From positions 29,589,886 through 29,653,885 of the forward strand of contig NC_052143.2 of NCBI RefSeq assembly GCF_016086655.4: a DNA stretch of 64,000 bases, in the 5' to 3' direction. The DNA comes from Lepeophtheirus salmonis. Lineage: Eukaryota > Arthropoda > Copepoda > Siphonostomatoida > Caligidae. Below, piece by piece: positions 48,516-60,819 of the stretch. The position numbers were made by a program, and so were the translations under genes. The notes under the pieces were generated by a model. It saw only the letters and a list, made by a program, of their open reading frames with translations, searched no databases and was not told where the DNA came from. How positions within the stretch are numbered: position 1 is the stretch's first letter; each line of letters opens with the position of its first letter.

Positions 48516-49500
48516 AATTATTGATATTTTTTTAAGTTAAAATAGATCCAAGCCATCTGTTTCTCGTCCGGTAAATATTACCAAATTCCTGGGACCCTAT
48601 TTCCAGAAATCCAGACAGAAGGCGACGTTTTTTTAGGCATTTTATTCAGTTCTCTATCGACTATCAGTATCTAATATTATATTAATATCGAATGATAAAG
48701 GGAAGAATTGATAATGTTCTTAATGGAGGAAGATGTTTATTATTTTAATCAATGATACCATAAGTATTTTTTCCCTTCTCCTCGCACACTTTTGTATCCT
48801 TACCAAAATTATCAACCTTATATATACAATTACAAATATATAGATACTTTTTTCTTATAATATTATCAAATAAAATATGTAGGATTTGAATACTATGAAG
48901 TATATATTTTTGTAATTAATTTTAAAAATTGTGGACAAATAATATAATAGGACAAGGATAGTCTGAGAGGACTGTAAGAGGTAAATAGCTGTTTGTATGA
49001 TGATTGTACTTTATGGGCAATTGAAAGAATTTTGTTTATAGTTTTCCATCTCCCTGTCTCGTAGACAGGGCCTTTAGCGAGGTTGGCAATCATTTTTAGG
49101 AAAAAACAAAAATGATTACAAATATCTTTAACGTGGATAATTGAAATTAAACCTTACTAATTTGAAGCCAAATGGTGAGAAACTGTTATACAAGCATCAA
49201 ACTCACCCTCCCCACTAATATTTTTTTTTCTTGCCCTTTGTTTGTGATTTTATTTTAAAATACATCATAACACAATTGTATAAAAAAATAAGGATGAGTA
49301 GACAGGCATATAAAAAAAAATCCTTCAAAGTTAGGGGATAAAAATACTCCCCTCACAAATAATCTTAAGGAATATACTGCTAAATGCTCAGTAAATACAA
49401 AAAATAATGTTTTGTAATATTTACAATTCCCTTAGTGTCATTTTTTTCTTATATACAGAATGTAAATAACACATACTGACTAAAATATTCTTCATCTTAC

Positions 49501-49623
49501 CATTGCTCGTGACATTGAAGAGGTTAAAAATCTCAAGCTGTGAGCTTTTCGCTTTCTTCTTGAGTAATGTCTTGGTCACATTGGTAACACAACCTGCGGG
49601 CTGAACTTCTTTGATATTCCCAG
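49501..49623 (-). CDS. Orphan coding exon (123 bp), gene unrecognised
   Basis: Read on the minus strand, an acceptor (TTCATTTAG, AG at 49625-49624) and a consensus donor (AATG|GTAAGATG) bracket an open frame: GNIKEVQPAGCVTNVTKTLL, KKKAKSSQLEIFNLFNVTSN. It enters in phase 2 and leaves in phase 1. Its GC content and codon use stand above the surrounding AT-rich DNA. Two N-x-T sites and one Cys are visible. No flanking exon could be joined with confidence. A possible downstream piece (NLAKGPVYETGRWKT, about 49040-49090) is on the same strand. Confidence 0.4.
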
Positions 49624-50667
49624 CTAAATGAAGAGGATGATAATTTTATCAGTCCTATGACTTATCCTTATCGGTCTTTTATGGTTAGATCAAACATTTC
49701 AGGTGTTAAATTTGTATCATAACCTCTTTCAAAGGACGAAATACCTGTAGTCTAAAGTATGAGGTTTGTGACTACAACACATAACACTAATTAATTCCTT
49801 TATTTCTACCTATAAGTGAATAAAATAAAGTGATAGCTAGAACCGTTGTACTGAAAGACAGATTAATTATTCCTTAGGACTGTTGAACAGTAAAAAGGAA
49901 CGGACCAATTAGAGAAGGATGGAAGGGGGGGGAGAGGAGACATCTCCTGTCTAGACTGAATAAGAATGCAGCCCTAAGACCTATTCAACACTACTGGAAA
50001 GTATTATTATTGGTTTCAATATGGAAATCCTAAACAGGTCTGAAATCGTTATAATACTAAACTTATTCGGTCTAACTTCAGCCTGGACCGTTGTCGCTTT
50101 AAACAAATTCAGTACATAAAAAATATCAGTCTTGATCCAGCCTGACCAGATCTTATCTTTATTAGGAAGGATATTTTCTGGGACAAAATGACTTTAAAAA
50201 AAAAGTTTCTGTGTAATCTTTTATTTTTTACACAAGGAAATGAGCTCTATTTTAATTTCAATTCATTATAATATTGGCCCATTAATTGAAGATTGACCCA
50301 TGAATAAATTTATCGTCTCAAAATCTCTTCAAATAGAAGATTTAAATATTATACATAGATGTCAGTATTTTTAACTTTGGATAATGCCGTTGATATTTAA
50401 TAATTTGATAAGATTTGGGGGTTTTCTATTTGATTTTCCATGTTGAAATAATACATCAATTTACAATTTGGACATAATTAAGGTATTTAAATATTTGGTT
50501 TTAATATTCATGACTTTATTTATCCGTATTTAAAGGGTTATTCGAAAATCTCTTTTATATATTTTTATAACCTCATGTAAATTAGGATAGGTCGATTTTG
50601 AAATGAAGTTACTAAAGAGGTCTACATAATAGGATTTTGAAGTTTTAAAATAGCCATCTACTATTCA

Positions 50668-52137
50668 CAGACTTGTAAGCATTCCGCTATTTTGGCGTTC
50701 CGTTCAGCATTCCGTTCAATTTTTCTGTTTTCGTTCATCGTTCAGCCATTATTTTCGTTCCGTTCCGCGTTCCAATTATTAAGTAGTACCAGGCATGTAC
50801 AGTATACACTAGCGCACTTGTTAAATGAAGCTGTACAGTTTTTGAGGGATAATCAAGTCGGATGCTCCAAATGAAATTGCTAAATTAAATTGAATGTAGA
50901 AAAACAAGAACGCTTTTTTTGTATGTCTGGAGTGCCAAAGCTTTTTTTTTGTCAGAAATATCAATGGGAATCATAAAAAAAAATAATAATAATGAAACTA
51001 AAGTTCAAAAGACTAATAGCCGACTTAAATAACAATCTTTTATTTTCACATAAGTAGAATAGCTATACCAGTTATATGTCCGTTGTGATTCATATCGATC
51101 TCCTCTTAATCCCATATATAAATATAGATGCATTAAGTGATAATTAAATATTAAATTCTATTATATATAACTTATGACCAACTCTTAATAATACTGAGTC
51201 ATTGTAATAAAATTGCATATTTGATGCACGTAGACCCAAAAGGAAGTTAGAATAATTTTTATCAAAATTGAACCTGAAATAAATTTTATAACAAATTATA
51301 GTTAATTTCAACGAACAAATGATTCTGATTCTTTCAATGCAGCGCTAATTGTACTTATAGTAGGCAAAATTCACCTCTACATCTATAAAATTAGAAAATT
51401 ATATTTCTAAGACAATATTGGGACAAATTAAGTCAGGTAGAGAAAACGTAGTTTTTAAACTAAAGATCACAATCAGGGTTATTTCAATTTATCTCGGAAA
51501 TTTGAATTCAATGCCTATAGTTGACCGTAATTTTTCTTTGAAATAATTCCTGTCATTTTATAAATATAAATGATTGAACCTTTGTATTTATCATTCGTGT
51601 ATTTTTGATAAAAATAAATAGTTTTTAAACTAAACCCCGACATGTAGGCGACATTGAAAAAATACATTGAAGCCAAAATTAATAGAAATACTATTACCCT
51701 TGACTGTAGCCAGTAACGTTAAATATAATAATTAATATCTAACTCAAATATCCACTCAATGTGAAGTACTTTAAATCCCTACGTAAAATTACAGCAAAAA
51801 ATAAAAAAACAAAGAGTGAATTTTTTTTCTTTGAGTACAAGATAAATTAAATTATTACGGCGTAAAAAGGACATAAACAATAGTTATGTATTTTATAGAC
51901 TGGTTAATTCACATTGACATGAATATTTATATCAAGGGCGTCTGCAGGCGGGGGGAGGGAGGCTTTAGATACCTCCACAATTTCAAAAATTCCCCTGAAT
52001 TTGCATAGTTTTCTAGGATACTTATTTTTAGAAATCTCATTTTTAGCCTTCAGTGCTCAAAAAAAAAATTATGTTCCGTTCATTGAAAGCACGTTCCATG
52101 GAACGCCATTCAATTTTTTGTTCCGTTCACAAGCCTG
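50668..52137. mobile_element. 1.47-kb non-autonomous hAT-like element
   Basis: The ends CAGACTTGTAAGCATTCC and, reverse-complemented, CAGGCTTGTGAACGGAAC are inverted repeats. The flanks ACTATTCA and ACTTTTCC agree at 6 of 8 positions, consistent with an old 8-bp duplication. Both subterminal regions repeat CGTTCCGTTC-like words. Near 51933 it contains the left end of the CAGGGGTGTCC family (CAAGGGCGTCTGCAGG), apparently nested. No transposase remains. Confidence 0.65.
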
Positions 52138-52139
52138 AC

Positions 52140-53270
52140 TTTTCCCATTTCTTTATGAACTCACCATTTGAGGATTATCAAAATATTATGACGATATAAT
52201 CCTTATATAATAGTTTAAAATCTCGGAACTAAAACAAACAAAATCTCGAAACCTCCAGACTTGAGAACATTAACAAATGAATAATAAAACTATGAATTTT
52301 TATGATGGGGAAAAGCAAAGCGTTCCTAACTATATACATAGAAGTCAAAATTTAAAAACATTTGGTGGCCATCCTTGTCCTCTTAATAAGACAGAACCTC
52401 CTTACATCCGTCTGTTTATTAAATTCAGTTATTTTCTTCATAAAGGAATCCTAATGTGAAAGATTATAAGATTGCCAAACTAATTTCGAAGGATATTATT
52501 GAAATAACTTGTAATTAGAAATTTTAACATATCTCTTCAAATATGAGATATGAATGATAAGCATCTATGAGTATTTTGAAACTTTTCATGAGTAATATTG
52601 AAAATTCAAATATTGCAAAATTTAAAATAATAAGGGAATAAGTACGCAATAAGAAAAATTTATTATTGGAACTCAGCTTTTCGAGATATTCGAACAATTA
52701 GCACATTGGAAGATCATGAAAGTAAATGCAAGGTCTAATTATGTAGAAGAGGCTATGATTTTGGGAATTATGAAATATTTCGGGTGATGGGGGAGGAATC
52801 TTTGGACTTAGAGATGAGACCGGAGGAGATCACATCTCTTTAATTATAGCAATACAACTTTTTCTTGTACCCACCATGAACCCTCATGGTGTAATTACAG
52901 GATGAATGTAAAGGGTATCATTGATAATAACTTTTTTTAATCTTCTTTTAATTGGTCAAACAGATTTGTACTAATTAAGTATAAGGAAACATTATAGTAT
53001 TACGTTTACTCCATATGACTTAGGAATCTCTTTGAAATCTATGTATATTTAAAATATATGCCCTTCTCTAGGAACGACCGAGGCGCTAACCTACACAAAT
53101 TGAGTTTAAGAGAATAATTTCTCCTGAGCGCGTTGTCCATTGAGGTACGTCATTCAATAAATATCTTCTTTGTCATCAAATCCGTTAACTCCTAAATCAT
53201 AAAATTACTATGAATATACATAAATAGAAATATACTATGCAAACTACAATAATGTCTAATGGAATTGTTA
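52140..53270. other. No supported gene
   Basis: The 53040-53150 segment is the inverted partner of 7600-7745. The remainder is AT-rich and featureless. Confidence 0.4.
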
Positions 53271-53276
53271 TCGTGG

Positions 53277-55040
53277 AAATCCCTCCCCTCCTACTCTAAT
53301 AGTATGTATATTTCTTCATTGTGATGATATTTCCTCATCATTAAAAGGTTGCAATAATTGAATTTCAACCATCCGTTGTCACTGTCTCAGTTTTCGAGAT
53401 AGTAAGGGACCGTTTTACGTGCGGGCAAGCTTATATAATGTACTATACATATATTTTATTCTGGTAACATGATACGCACACTCGAATGTATTGTTAGTTC
53501 TTACATCAAGTATACAGGGGGACAAGGTAAATCCGGAATAACTTTAACGGCTAATTATGAGACTTGTATAGGTTACGTGATAAAATTTTTAATACATACG
53601 ACAAGCTGAAGGGATTAGCTATCGAATTAAATAACAAGGTTGTTTGAGTATCTCGTCGTTCAAGCATGGAAAGAGTCAGGAAAATTTACATTATCGAAGC
53701 TCCCCGCACGGGACTCTCTGCTCAAGAGACAATTTCCTTTTCAAATATCTAAAATCAACAGTTTGTGACGTGATTAAGGCCTTTGATGAGGAAGGAAAGA
53801 CAGAAAGTGCAGCTCTTCAACAAGATCTGATACAATCTGGACTTAAAAGTTCATAGCTGGCTTGAAACGATCAATTCACACCCATCCAGACACGCCAATT
53901 GCTAAGCTGGCCAAGCATCGTAACGTGAGCAAAGGAATAATCAAAAATGCCATCAGGATTGACCTGGGTTACTTGTCGAGGGTCAGAGCCTCAAAGCATC
54001 TGCTAACAGTGCAGAATCAGGCAGACAAAATCAGCTAAGTTAAAATTCTTATTAACCAAATGAAGTGCAAAGGTGGTTATGTGCGTTTTTTTTAGACGAG
54101 AAAATGTTCACCATTGACGCCAACCATAACAGTAGAAATGGATCTGTTTGGACCCTGATGATGCCCAACCAGTCATGAAAAGAAGAATCCGGCTTCGGTT
54201 ATGGTCCTGGCGGTCATCAATATGGAAAGACAAGTTATGCCCCCTTCCCCCCACTTCTTCTAAAAGGGCTAGAAGGTGACCAAGGAGGTCTACAAGGAAG
54301 TTCTCAAGGACGTGGTCCTCCCATGGATGAATGAGGTCACTGATGGGAAACCATATACATTCCAGCAAGACTCAGTACCTGCTCATAAGGCCAAGATTGT
54401 TCAAGAATTATTTGGACAAAATGTGCTGGATTTTCGGCCTCCATTCTATTGGCTAGCCTACATCCTGGACCTCCATCCATGTGATTTTTACTTATGGGGC
54501 AGAGTGGAGAGGACCGCCTGCAAGAATAATCATGCCTCAATTGCGGCCTTGCCTCCATCGTCAATACAATGATGAACTTCGATCTGCACGAGGTAGCAAG
54601 GGCATGCAAGGGATTCAGACGCCGTGTAGAGATCATGATCAAGAACGTAGGTTTGCATTATGAATAATCATTTTACATATATTGTTGCTTTTAAACGAAT
54701 AAAAAATTAACTTTCTATCTCTTATACAAGTCCCATCATTAGCCGTTAAAGTCATTCCGGATTTACCTTGTCGATCCTGTATATGTCCACTCAAAAATGA
54801 CTTTACGTGAACGAGGAAACTTATTCGAGCCATTGATATCGTTTGAGTTGGGATCTCTCCCCTGCTACTCTAATGATATGTATATTTTTCTCTTTGCGAA
54901 GTTATTTATTATTAAAAGATTGCAATATTTGTATTTCAACTATCTATGTCTCCAATTTCGAGATAGAAAGAGAAATTATAACATGCAAGCAAACTTATAC
55001 AATGTACACTTAAAAAGATTAAAATATCTGTATTCTAGGT
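53277..55040 (+). repeat. Diverged ~190-bp direct repeats flanking the mariner copy
   Basis: 53277-53470 and 54853-55040 share CCCCTSCTACTCTAATRRTATG, ATTAAAAGRTTGCAATA and TTTCGAGATAG in the same order. The mariner element 53515-54779 lies between them. Confidence 0.65.
53515..54779 (+). mobile_element. Full-length mariner-family element, 1265 bp
   Basis: Terminal repeats of about 40 bp start CAGGGGGACAAGGTAAATCC (left) and CAGGATCGACAAGGTAAATCC (right, reversed), flanked by TA. The transposase runs on the plus strand but is split by frameshifts and stops. Readable parts are an N-terminal DNA-binding piece (IKAFDEEGKTESAALQQDLI; HPDTPIAKLAKHRNVSKGII), the first Asp block (MFTIDANHNS), FQQDSVPAHKAKIVQELFG (second Asp) and DLHPCDFYLWG (third Asp). 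I count 37 residues between the second and third Asp, so DD37D-like. The ends are well kept and the coding part is dead. Confidence 0.85.
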
Positions 55041-55990
55041 TGATTTTATTTAAATATTTCTATATAGATTGCTAATTAATTTAGATGAGTAAAAATGAAA
55101 TGTACCGTTATAATTCACAAAAGAAAAAAACTAATTAATTTGAACTTCGTAATTTTACTAGGGTTTCATAGTTTAAAAATTTAAAACTATGTAGTTTTCA
55201 TGTTCAAAATGTTGAAGGAGCTCACAGTAAGATAAATGTTGAGAAATTAGAGTCAACTATTGAAAGGTCCAATCTTACTTTATATCTGTATCGGAAGTAG
55301 GCCAAAAAGAAATTACTGAAAATTACTCAATAAATTAAAATCTTATGACGTAACTTACAAATAATCTGACAACTTATTCTGAAAACTTAATGGACGCCGT
55401 TAGTCTTGTATTGAATATTATAAGTAGACTTAAAATTTGTTAACAATTGTCCAATCACTAAAAAATTGTTCACTTTATCCTTTTTGGCAAAAACTACTCA
55501 TTTTGTCCTTTTTTTTTGTATGAAAATTGTTCATTTTTTTACGCTTTTATAGAATATGTTAGAATATATAATAGAATTTAGGTTCTAGTTAGATGACACA
55601 AAAGCTTTCGATGCAATTTTTTTGAGAAAAAATTCACCTGAAAAACATTACATGATCGGGTATGTGAGTTAGCCAGATTACAGCATAACCAGTGTTGGTG
55701 ATGAGGAAATGCATCCATATAAGAAAACTCCTTAAGATCATGCAAATTACTAATGTGGACGTTGAATGATCTTTTAGTATGTTTAAAACTACCAATATTG
55801 ATCGAAGACAAAAATTAAAGAAGGAAATGATTTGTCGATATAATATAGAAAATATATGAATAGATTATAATAAATCATAAATTACTTGACATCTGGATAA
55901 ACTATTTATTTTTAAAATCACACGACCTCTCTATTATAATCTTTACTGTTTTGATTCAATTTTATCGTCAATTAGTTAGAAATAAATATA
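55041..55990. other. No supported gene
   Basis: A 77-codon minus-strand frame at 55578-55811 (HisCys-rich, PHHQHWLCCNL) has no recognisable domain. Nothing else was seen. Confidence 0.35.
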
Positions 55991-55997
55991 TACATTA

Positions 55998-56730
55998 GTC
56001 TCTACCGAAACGACAAAAGTTGGTAATTTGGTATCCCCTTATATTTTTTATTTTGCATTTTATTCCTTTAAACAAGAAAAAAACTATCTAACTGGCAAAA
56101 AAATTGCCCTTCTTGGACGCGTTTTGATTTGAAAATCTGTAAAATGTCGAAAAAAAAGAAGAAAATTTAGATGTTGTATCCTTAAAATTATCGATACAGG
56201 ATTTTTGTTTTATTTAGTACTATAGATGAAACATCTATTGTGCAACAATATATTGCCAATCTATCTATAATTTGCCTTGTGGTATGAGTATTTTAGTTCA
56301 TAACATGTTGGCAAAAAATAAATATTATCTTTTGGTACTGCGAATTACGCACATTTATTTTGATGTTTATCTTCATTTTTATTACTAAAATCTCCTTTTT
56401 TGATGACAAGTTCGTAATATAATATTATCAAATACACTGTCATTGCTCATTTATGGCAGATGAGACACCTTATTTTACCAATTTAAAATTTTTAACTAAG
56501 AAAACTTCTAATAAATTCTTGAAAATACGAGCTTTTATTTATTGTTCCTTAATTTCTGGGGTTGATTTTTTTTTTAAATCATATTTTTAAAATATTTGAT
56601 AATTTTGATATTTTCATGTATTATTAATATTTAATTCCTTTTTCCTGTTTTCTTGTTTAGAGAAATAAAATGCACAATAAAAAATATACGGCGATACCAA
56701 ATTTCTAACTTTTGTCATTATGGTACACCC
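55998..56730. mobile_element. 733-bp Tc1/mariner-type MITE
   Basis: TA flanks both ends (55996-55997 and 56731-56732). The left inner repeat GACAAAAGTTGGTAATTTGGTATC pairs with the right GATACCAAATTTCTAACTTTTGTC over about 38 bp. No transposase is recognised inside. Confidence 0.7.
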
Positions 56731-57009
56731 TAATATACATATACTGCATAGAAAGGGATTATTCATCCTAAACGTGAAATGTGCATCCAACTAGCATGGT
56801 TCCTTGTTTCCTCACAAGTAAAGAATCTGGTCAAAAGCTCAAAGATGATAAAATAAGAACTTCTTTGCACAAATTTCTATAAATCAAACATTGAAATTCT
56901 TAATAAATGCTAATCATTCATACACATTTATAAGATACCTGGTAAAAAATACAATATAGTTATTCTTATAATATCTGATAAGTGTTTATATACATTTATT
57001 ATTTTTTAA

Positions 57010-59500
57010 GTAGATGGTAAATCTGTTGATAGCTTTAAAAAAATTATTCGCTATCTTCATTTTAAACATCAACATTTTGAAACAGAAAATAGATGGACAA
57101 ATGAAGAACTAAAAAGATGTACCTTAAGAAAAAATGGATTAGGATTAAAAATAGAATTAACAATTAAACAAACGACTTGTATAATGTCAATGACTGAATT
57201 GAGGCGGAAAAGGAAATGTGATGAAATATAATTAGAGCCATAAAAGTTTTTGAGAGAAGATGACTTTTCTAATTTGTCGGCACTCAAACAAATATTAGAT
57301 ATTAACAGTGTACCTACAAAAATAAGAGGAAATTGGGGAAAAGATGAAGTTTGTATTAAGCTTTGAAATGAGATATTTGTAGAAAAAAATAATCCATTCA
57401 AAATATTATTGAGTTATCCTTCTACTGAATACCTTATTTTGTAAACCTCTGGACTCAATTTTTATCTTTTTCCCTACATCTTACCGAACATCTCCAATGT
57501 TTTGCAAATCAGGTCATTTCCTGTCTTCTTTTTTCCCTATAAAATCCAATAAATTTTTCAATGTTATGAGGAAAAACTTTATAATAGCATAAAATGAAAA
57601 AATAAGATCTTTATATTTCTTCAATCTAGAAAAATAAAAACTCAGCATCTCAATAGAAAATAATGAATGGAAAATCTATGATCTGCTTTTCTATTAGTTA
57701 TCAATATTTATAATAATTAAGATCATGGATTACTCAAGATTGATGCTGAGAAAACCATGACAGGAGTTACATTAAAAAAAAAAAAGTTATAAAATTACAA
57801 AATAAATTGTAAGTTTATTCTAATATATTATTTTATAAGTGAATTAGTCTACTTCGATTGATCTATGATCAATTTGTAATCATGACTTATTACAATTGAA
57901 GAAGATTCAGAGCAATTCAAAAATAATAAATAAATATCAAGAAGTAAAAGTTGAACTTACTGTCGCAATAAATTATCAAAGTCAATTTGAAATGAAAGAG
58001 ATATCAACCCAACTTCATAGTAATTATGTACCGTATCTCCAGTTTGAGTAGTTGGGATAGTAACAATTTGTTGAAATAAAATAGGCAAAAGATGGAATAA
58101 TTCATGCTTATCATTTTGGTTAATCCCAACTTAGTTGTTTAATCCATAAAATAAGTTTAAAATTCCTGAGGTTGAAGGTACATATTCAAGCATATATCGT
58201 CTATGTACATATATATGTATAGGGGAGGATGAGGCTTGGATGATAATTAATTCTTCAAAAATGAATCCCAAACATATAATCATCGTCGAAGTCAACTCAG
58301 AAACAGTATTTTTAACACTTTCAATCAATTAGAAAAGGGAAATCAAATTCTAATACAAGAGGTCAGATATGAATTTCATAATGTGAAGTATTCTATAGAT
58401 AAAAACAGGTTCATCAAGAGACGTTCTTAACCAATACAAGAAAAATATGATGAAATACAAAGGAACTGAAAATCTCGTTACTATGTCATGGATATTTCCT
58501 CAAAAAATGTACTCCTAAGATGAAGTTTAATAAGAAGTCGTTCCTCTATGCTCACTTACAAAGGAAAGGCGATTCGCGATTAAAAATTAGATTTGACAGG
58601 GATAGAAGGAAACCCTAAATAAAAAATTGGTTCGATTTTTTTTGCGGAATATTATCATACTTGACAAGTGTTTGTGGAGCAGTCTTTCAAGTTTCAGCTC
58701 TGAAAAATACAATTTTCGGATGAAATCTTTCACGAGTCAATCCACCATTCCATGATTGTTTACTTCGATTACAAATGAGGAATTCATGGTGGCGATGGGA
58801 TAAATCCCTGTCTCAGCGTTCATGATTCATCATTTTTTTAACCAGAATTAATTCTTCTCTTCTACAATTCTTACTTAATGACATGAATATTTATTATTTA
58901 TTTTCTAGGCTATATCGAGGAGTTTGCGTGGCTATTGTCTATCAAGATGCTAAGTAATCTATGGATAAATATATAACCAAACTAATTACTTTAACTTATT
59001 ATTATTTTTTTTTTAAATACAATTTGCAAATTCTTATATTTTGGATGCTCATTTTTTAAAAAATCACTCCAAAATCCTAAGCTAGATTTCAGTCAAGGAA
59101 ATAATGTTTTTGAAAATATTACAGTTGAGCATACATCTAATGGAACGAATAAAGAATTACACCCCAAAAAATTGACTTTAGATCAATTTGATCCTTTTGA
59201 GATGAAGCTTTGGACTCAAGAGTTAATATTGCATTACAAATCTAGAAAAATCTTTTTGAGATCTAAGAGCAGCCATGAATCAAAGAATGGCTAATTCGAC
59301 TCCTTTTTTGTAAGGGCTACAACAAATACAATACAATTCAACAATTAATTCAACTATCTACCACTAAAATCTTCAATGTCTGCTATTTGTTCAAAATGCT
59401 GGCACAAGAGCAGAGGGGGAATCTTGACTTTGATAACTCCTGGTCAACACTCATATGACGTTATGATCCACAGAAAGACTTACATTATGAATAAAAAAAA
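57010..59500 (+). pseudogene. Possible broken multi-exon gene, family unknown
   Basis: Plus-strand frames in this block are unusually protein-like but change frame every 30-80 codons. Examples: WTNEELKRCTLRKNGLGLKI (about 57095), VKVELTVAINYQSQFEMKEI (57945), GEDEAWMIINSSKMNPKHII (58225), ILIQEVRYEFHNVKYSIDK (58345), GTENLVTMSWIFPQK (58460), FLYAHLQRKGDSRLKIRFDR (58535). Splice-like signals frame a 45-bp exon at 58909-58953 (TTTTCTAG acceptor, GTAATC donor). In matching phase an exon follows from 59093 with LTLDQFDPFEMKLWTQELIL. Some frame changes fall in A runs. Competing minus-strand frames exist (NDKHELFHLLPILFQQIVTI at about 58100). It could be a decayed gene, an error-rich stretch, or chance in AT-rich DNA. 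Confidence 0.3.
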
Positions 59501-59509
59501 ATCACAAAA

Positions 59510-60105
59510 TTTAACTGTTCAAAGTGATTTTATTTGAATAATTTTTGTATTTACATAAAACTTACTTTTATTTTGGTTTTTCATATTGTTCAATTGTTTG
59601 GCTAATTCATTTACACATTGATTCCTTTTAATTTCAATTTAGAAGGATTATGCATACAAATATTATTTACATATCTTGAAGGGCGTATTACACTACGTAT
59701 CTTCTAGTTGATCTATAATGTGTATACGAGTATACCTAGGAAATATAATAAATTCAGAGGATAATTTTTTTTAGTTTCAAATAGGATTTGTACAGAGAAA
59801 ATATTGTAACAATATTTGAATTCATATTTATCTATTTTATCAAACATTTTTAAAACAATTCACACCATGTATACTTCAGAGTGAGAAGTCAACAATATTT
59901 GATCATATATCTCAAGAATAATAGGAGAGAGAAACTTAAAATTTTGTTTACTAAATCATCCTATTATTGAATTATAATTAGGATTTCAATAAGTTGCCAC
60001 ATCAGGCTCCAAAAAAGTTATGAAAGATAGGACAAGTATTCTGAATGTTGGCTTCATCCATTTTGTTCTAGGTTGCAATGATTGAAACATTCAGGTCACC
60101 ATATT
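59510..60105. other. No supported gene
   Basis: AT-rich sequence without repeats or frames worth calling. Confidence 0.4.
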
Positions 60106-60109
60106 CCTA

Positions 60110-60300
60110 CAGGAGTTTAGACATCCTTCGAAGTCATTACAAGGGAGTTTTTGACCAAAAAATCCTATTTTCCCTGTTCTTTTTCCATATCTCTCTCCCT
60201 GTGTCTCTTTTTTCATCCCTCTCTCTGTTTCTTTTATTCTGCCTTCATTTTTTGTTTATATTCCCCACTATTCTGCCCTACAACGTGGACACCCTCTGCT
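60110..60300 (+). repeat. Polypyrimidine repeat, copy 3
   Basis: TCTCTCCCTGTGTCTC, then CTGCCTTCATTTTTTGTTTATATTCC and CACCCTCTGCTAG, match the other two copies. Downstream, GGAGTTTTGGGACTAAGCCC with GAAAGCTAGTAACGCC resembles 42000-42045, extending the homology. Confidence 0.65.
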
Positions 60301-60740
60301 AGTATTTTATAAAAAGCCCCTTTTTATGTCAGTAATTATATAACGGAGTTTTGGGACTAAGCCCCCCCAAAAGATGAAAGCTAGTAACGCCCCTAGACGT
60401 ACCTATAAGAAAATAGCATCTCTTATTTTTCATTTGATTCTTTTATATAATATGTATATCTAATTCAAGAATATTTATCGACTCAAGCGCATTTTCATGC
60501 TTATTTTGAGAGAATTTCTTCTTCTTTAATAGAAAGAGAAAAATAAATATAGGCCCGTCATCTCCTTTTGGACGATTTTTCTTTTTTTTGTGGAAGACGT
60601 CTTTTGAGAATGTTCATTTAATTGTGTATTAGAGAGAAAGTCCAGTTAGTTAAATAGTTTTCAACCTTCAGGAGGGATGAAGGAGTGCCCCTTTTAGAAT
60701 GCAGTTATTTTACACCATAATGTGAAAACAAAGATTTCAT

Positions 60741-60766
60741 ATTAATGTACTTAAGGGTACATTAAT
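60741..60766. promoter_or_regulatory. Perfect 10-bp palindromic arms upstream of the membrane-protein gene
   Basis: ATTAATGTAC at 60741-60750 and GTACATTAAT at 60757-60766 are exact reverse complements separated by TTAAGG. The site lies 54 bases before the ATG. It could be a dimeric factor site in the promoter or 5' UTR. Function is inferred from position only. Confidence 0.35.
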
Positions 60767-60819
60767 TTCGGTTGTGAACAAGTGATTGTCCGGATCAATC
60801 CATTACAACTTAATTAAAA

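Noticed and set aside
49040..49090. Possible tRNA-like hairpin (CCCTGTCT-CGT-AGACAGGG)
   Set aside because: No acceptor, D or T arms can be drawn around the stem-loop.
57069..57401. 110-codon minus-strand ORF as a gene
   Set aside because: Phe/Ser/Leu-rich, typical of the complement of Lys/Glu-rich frames; no start context or splice partner.
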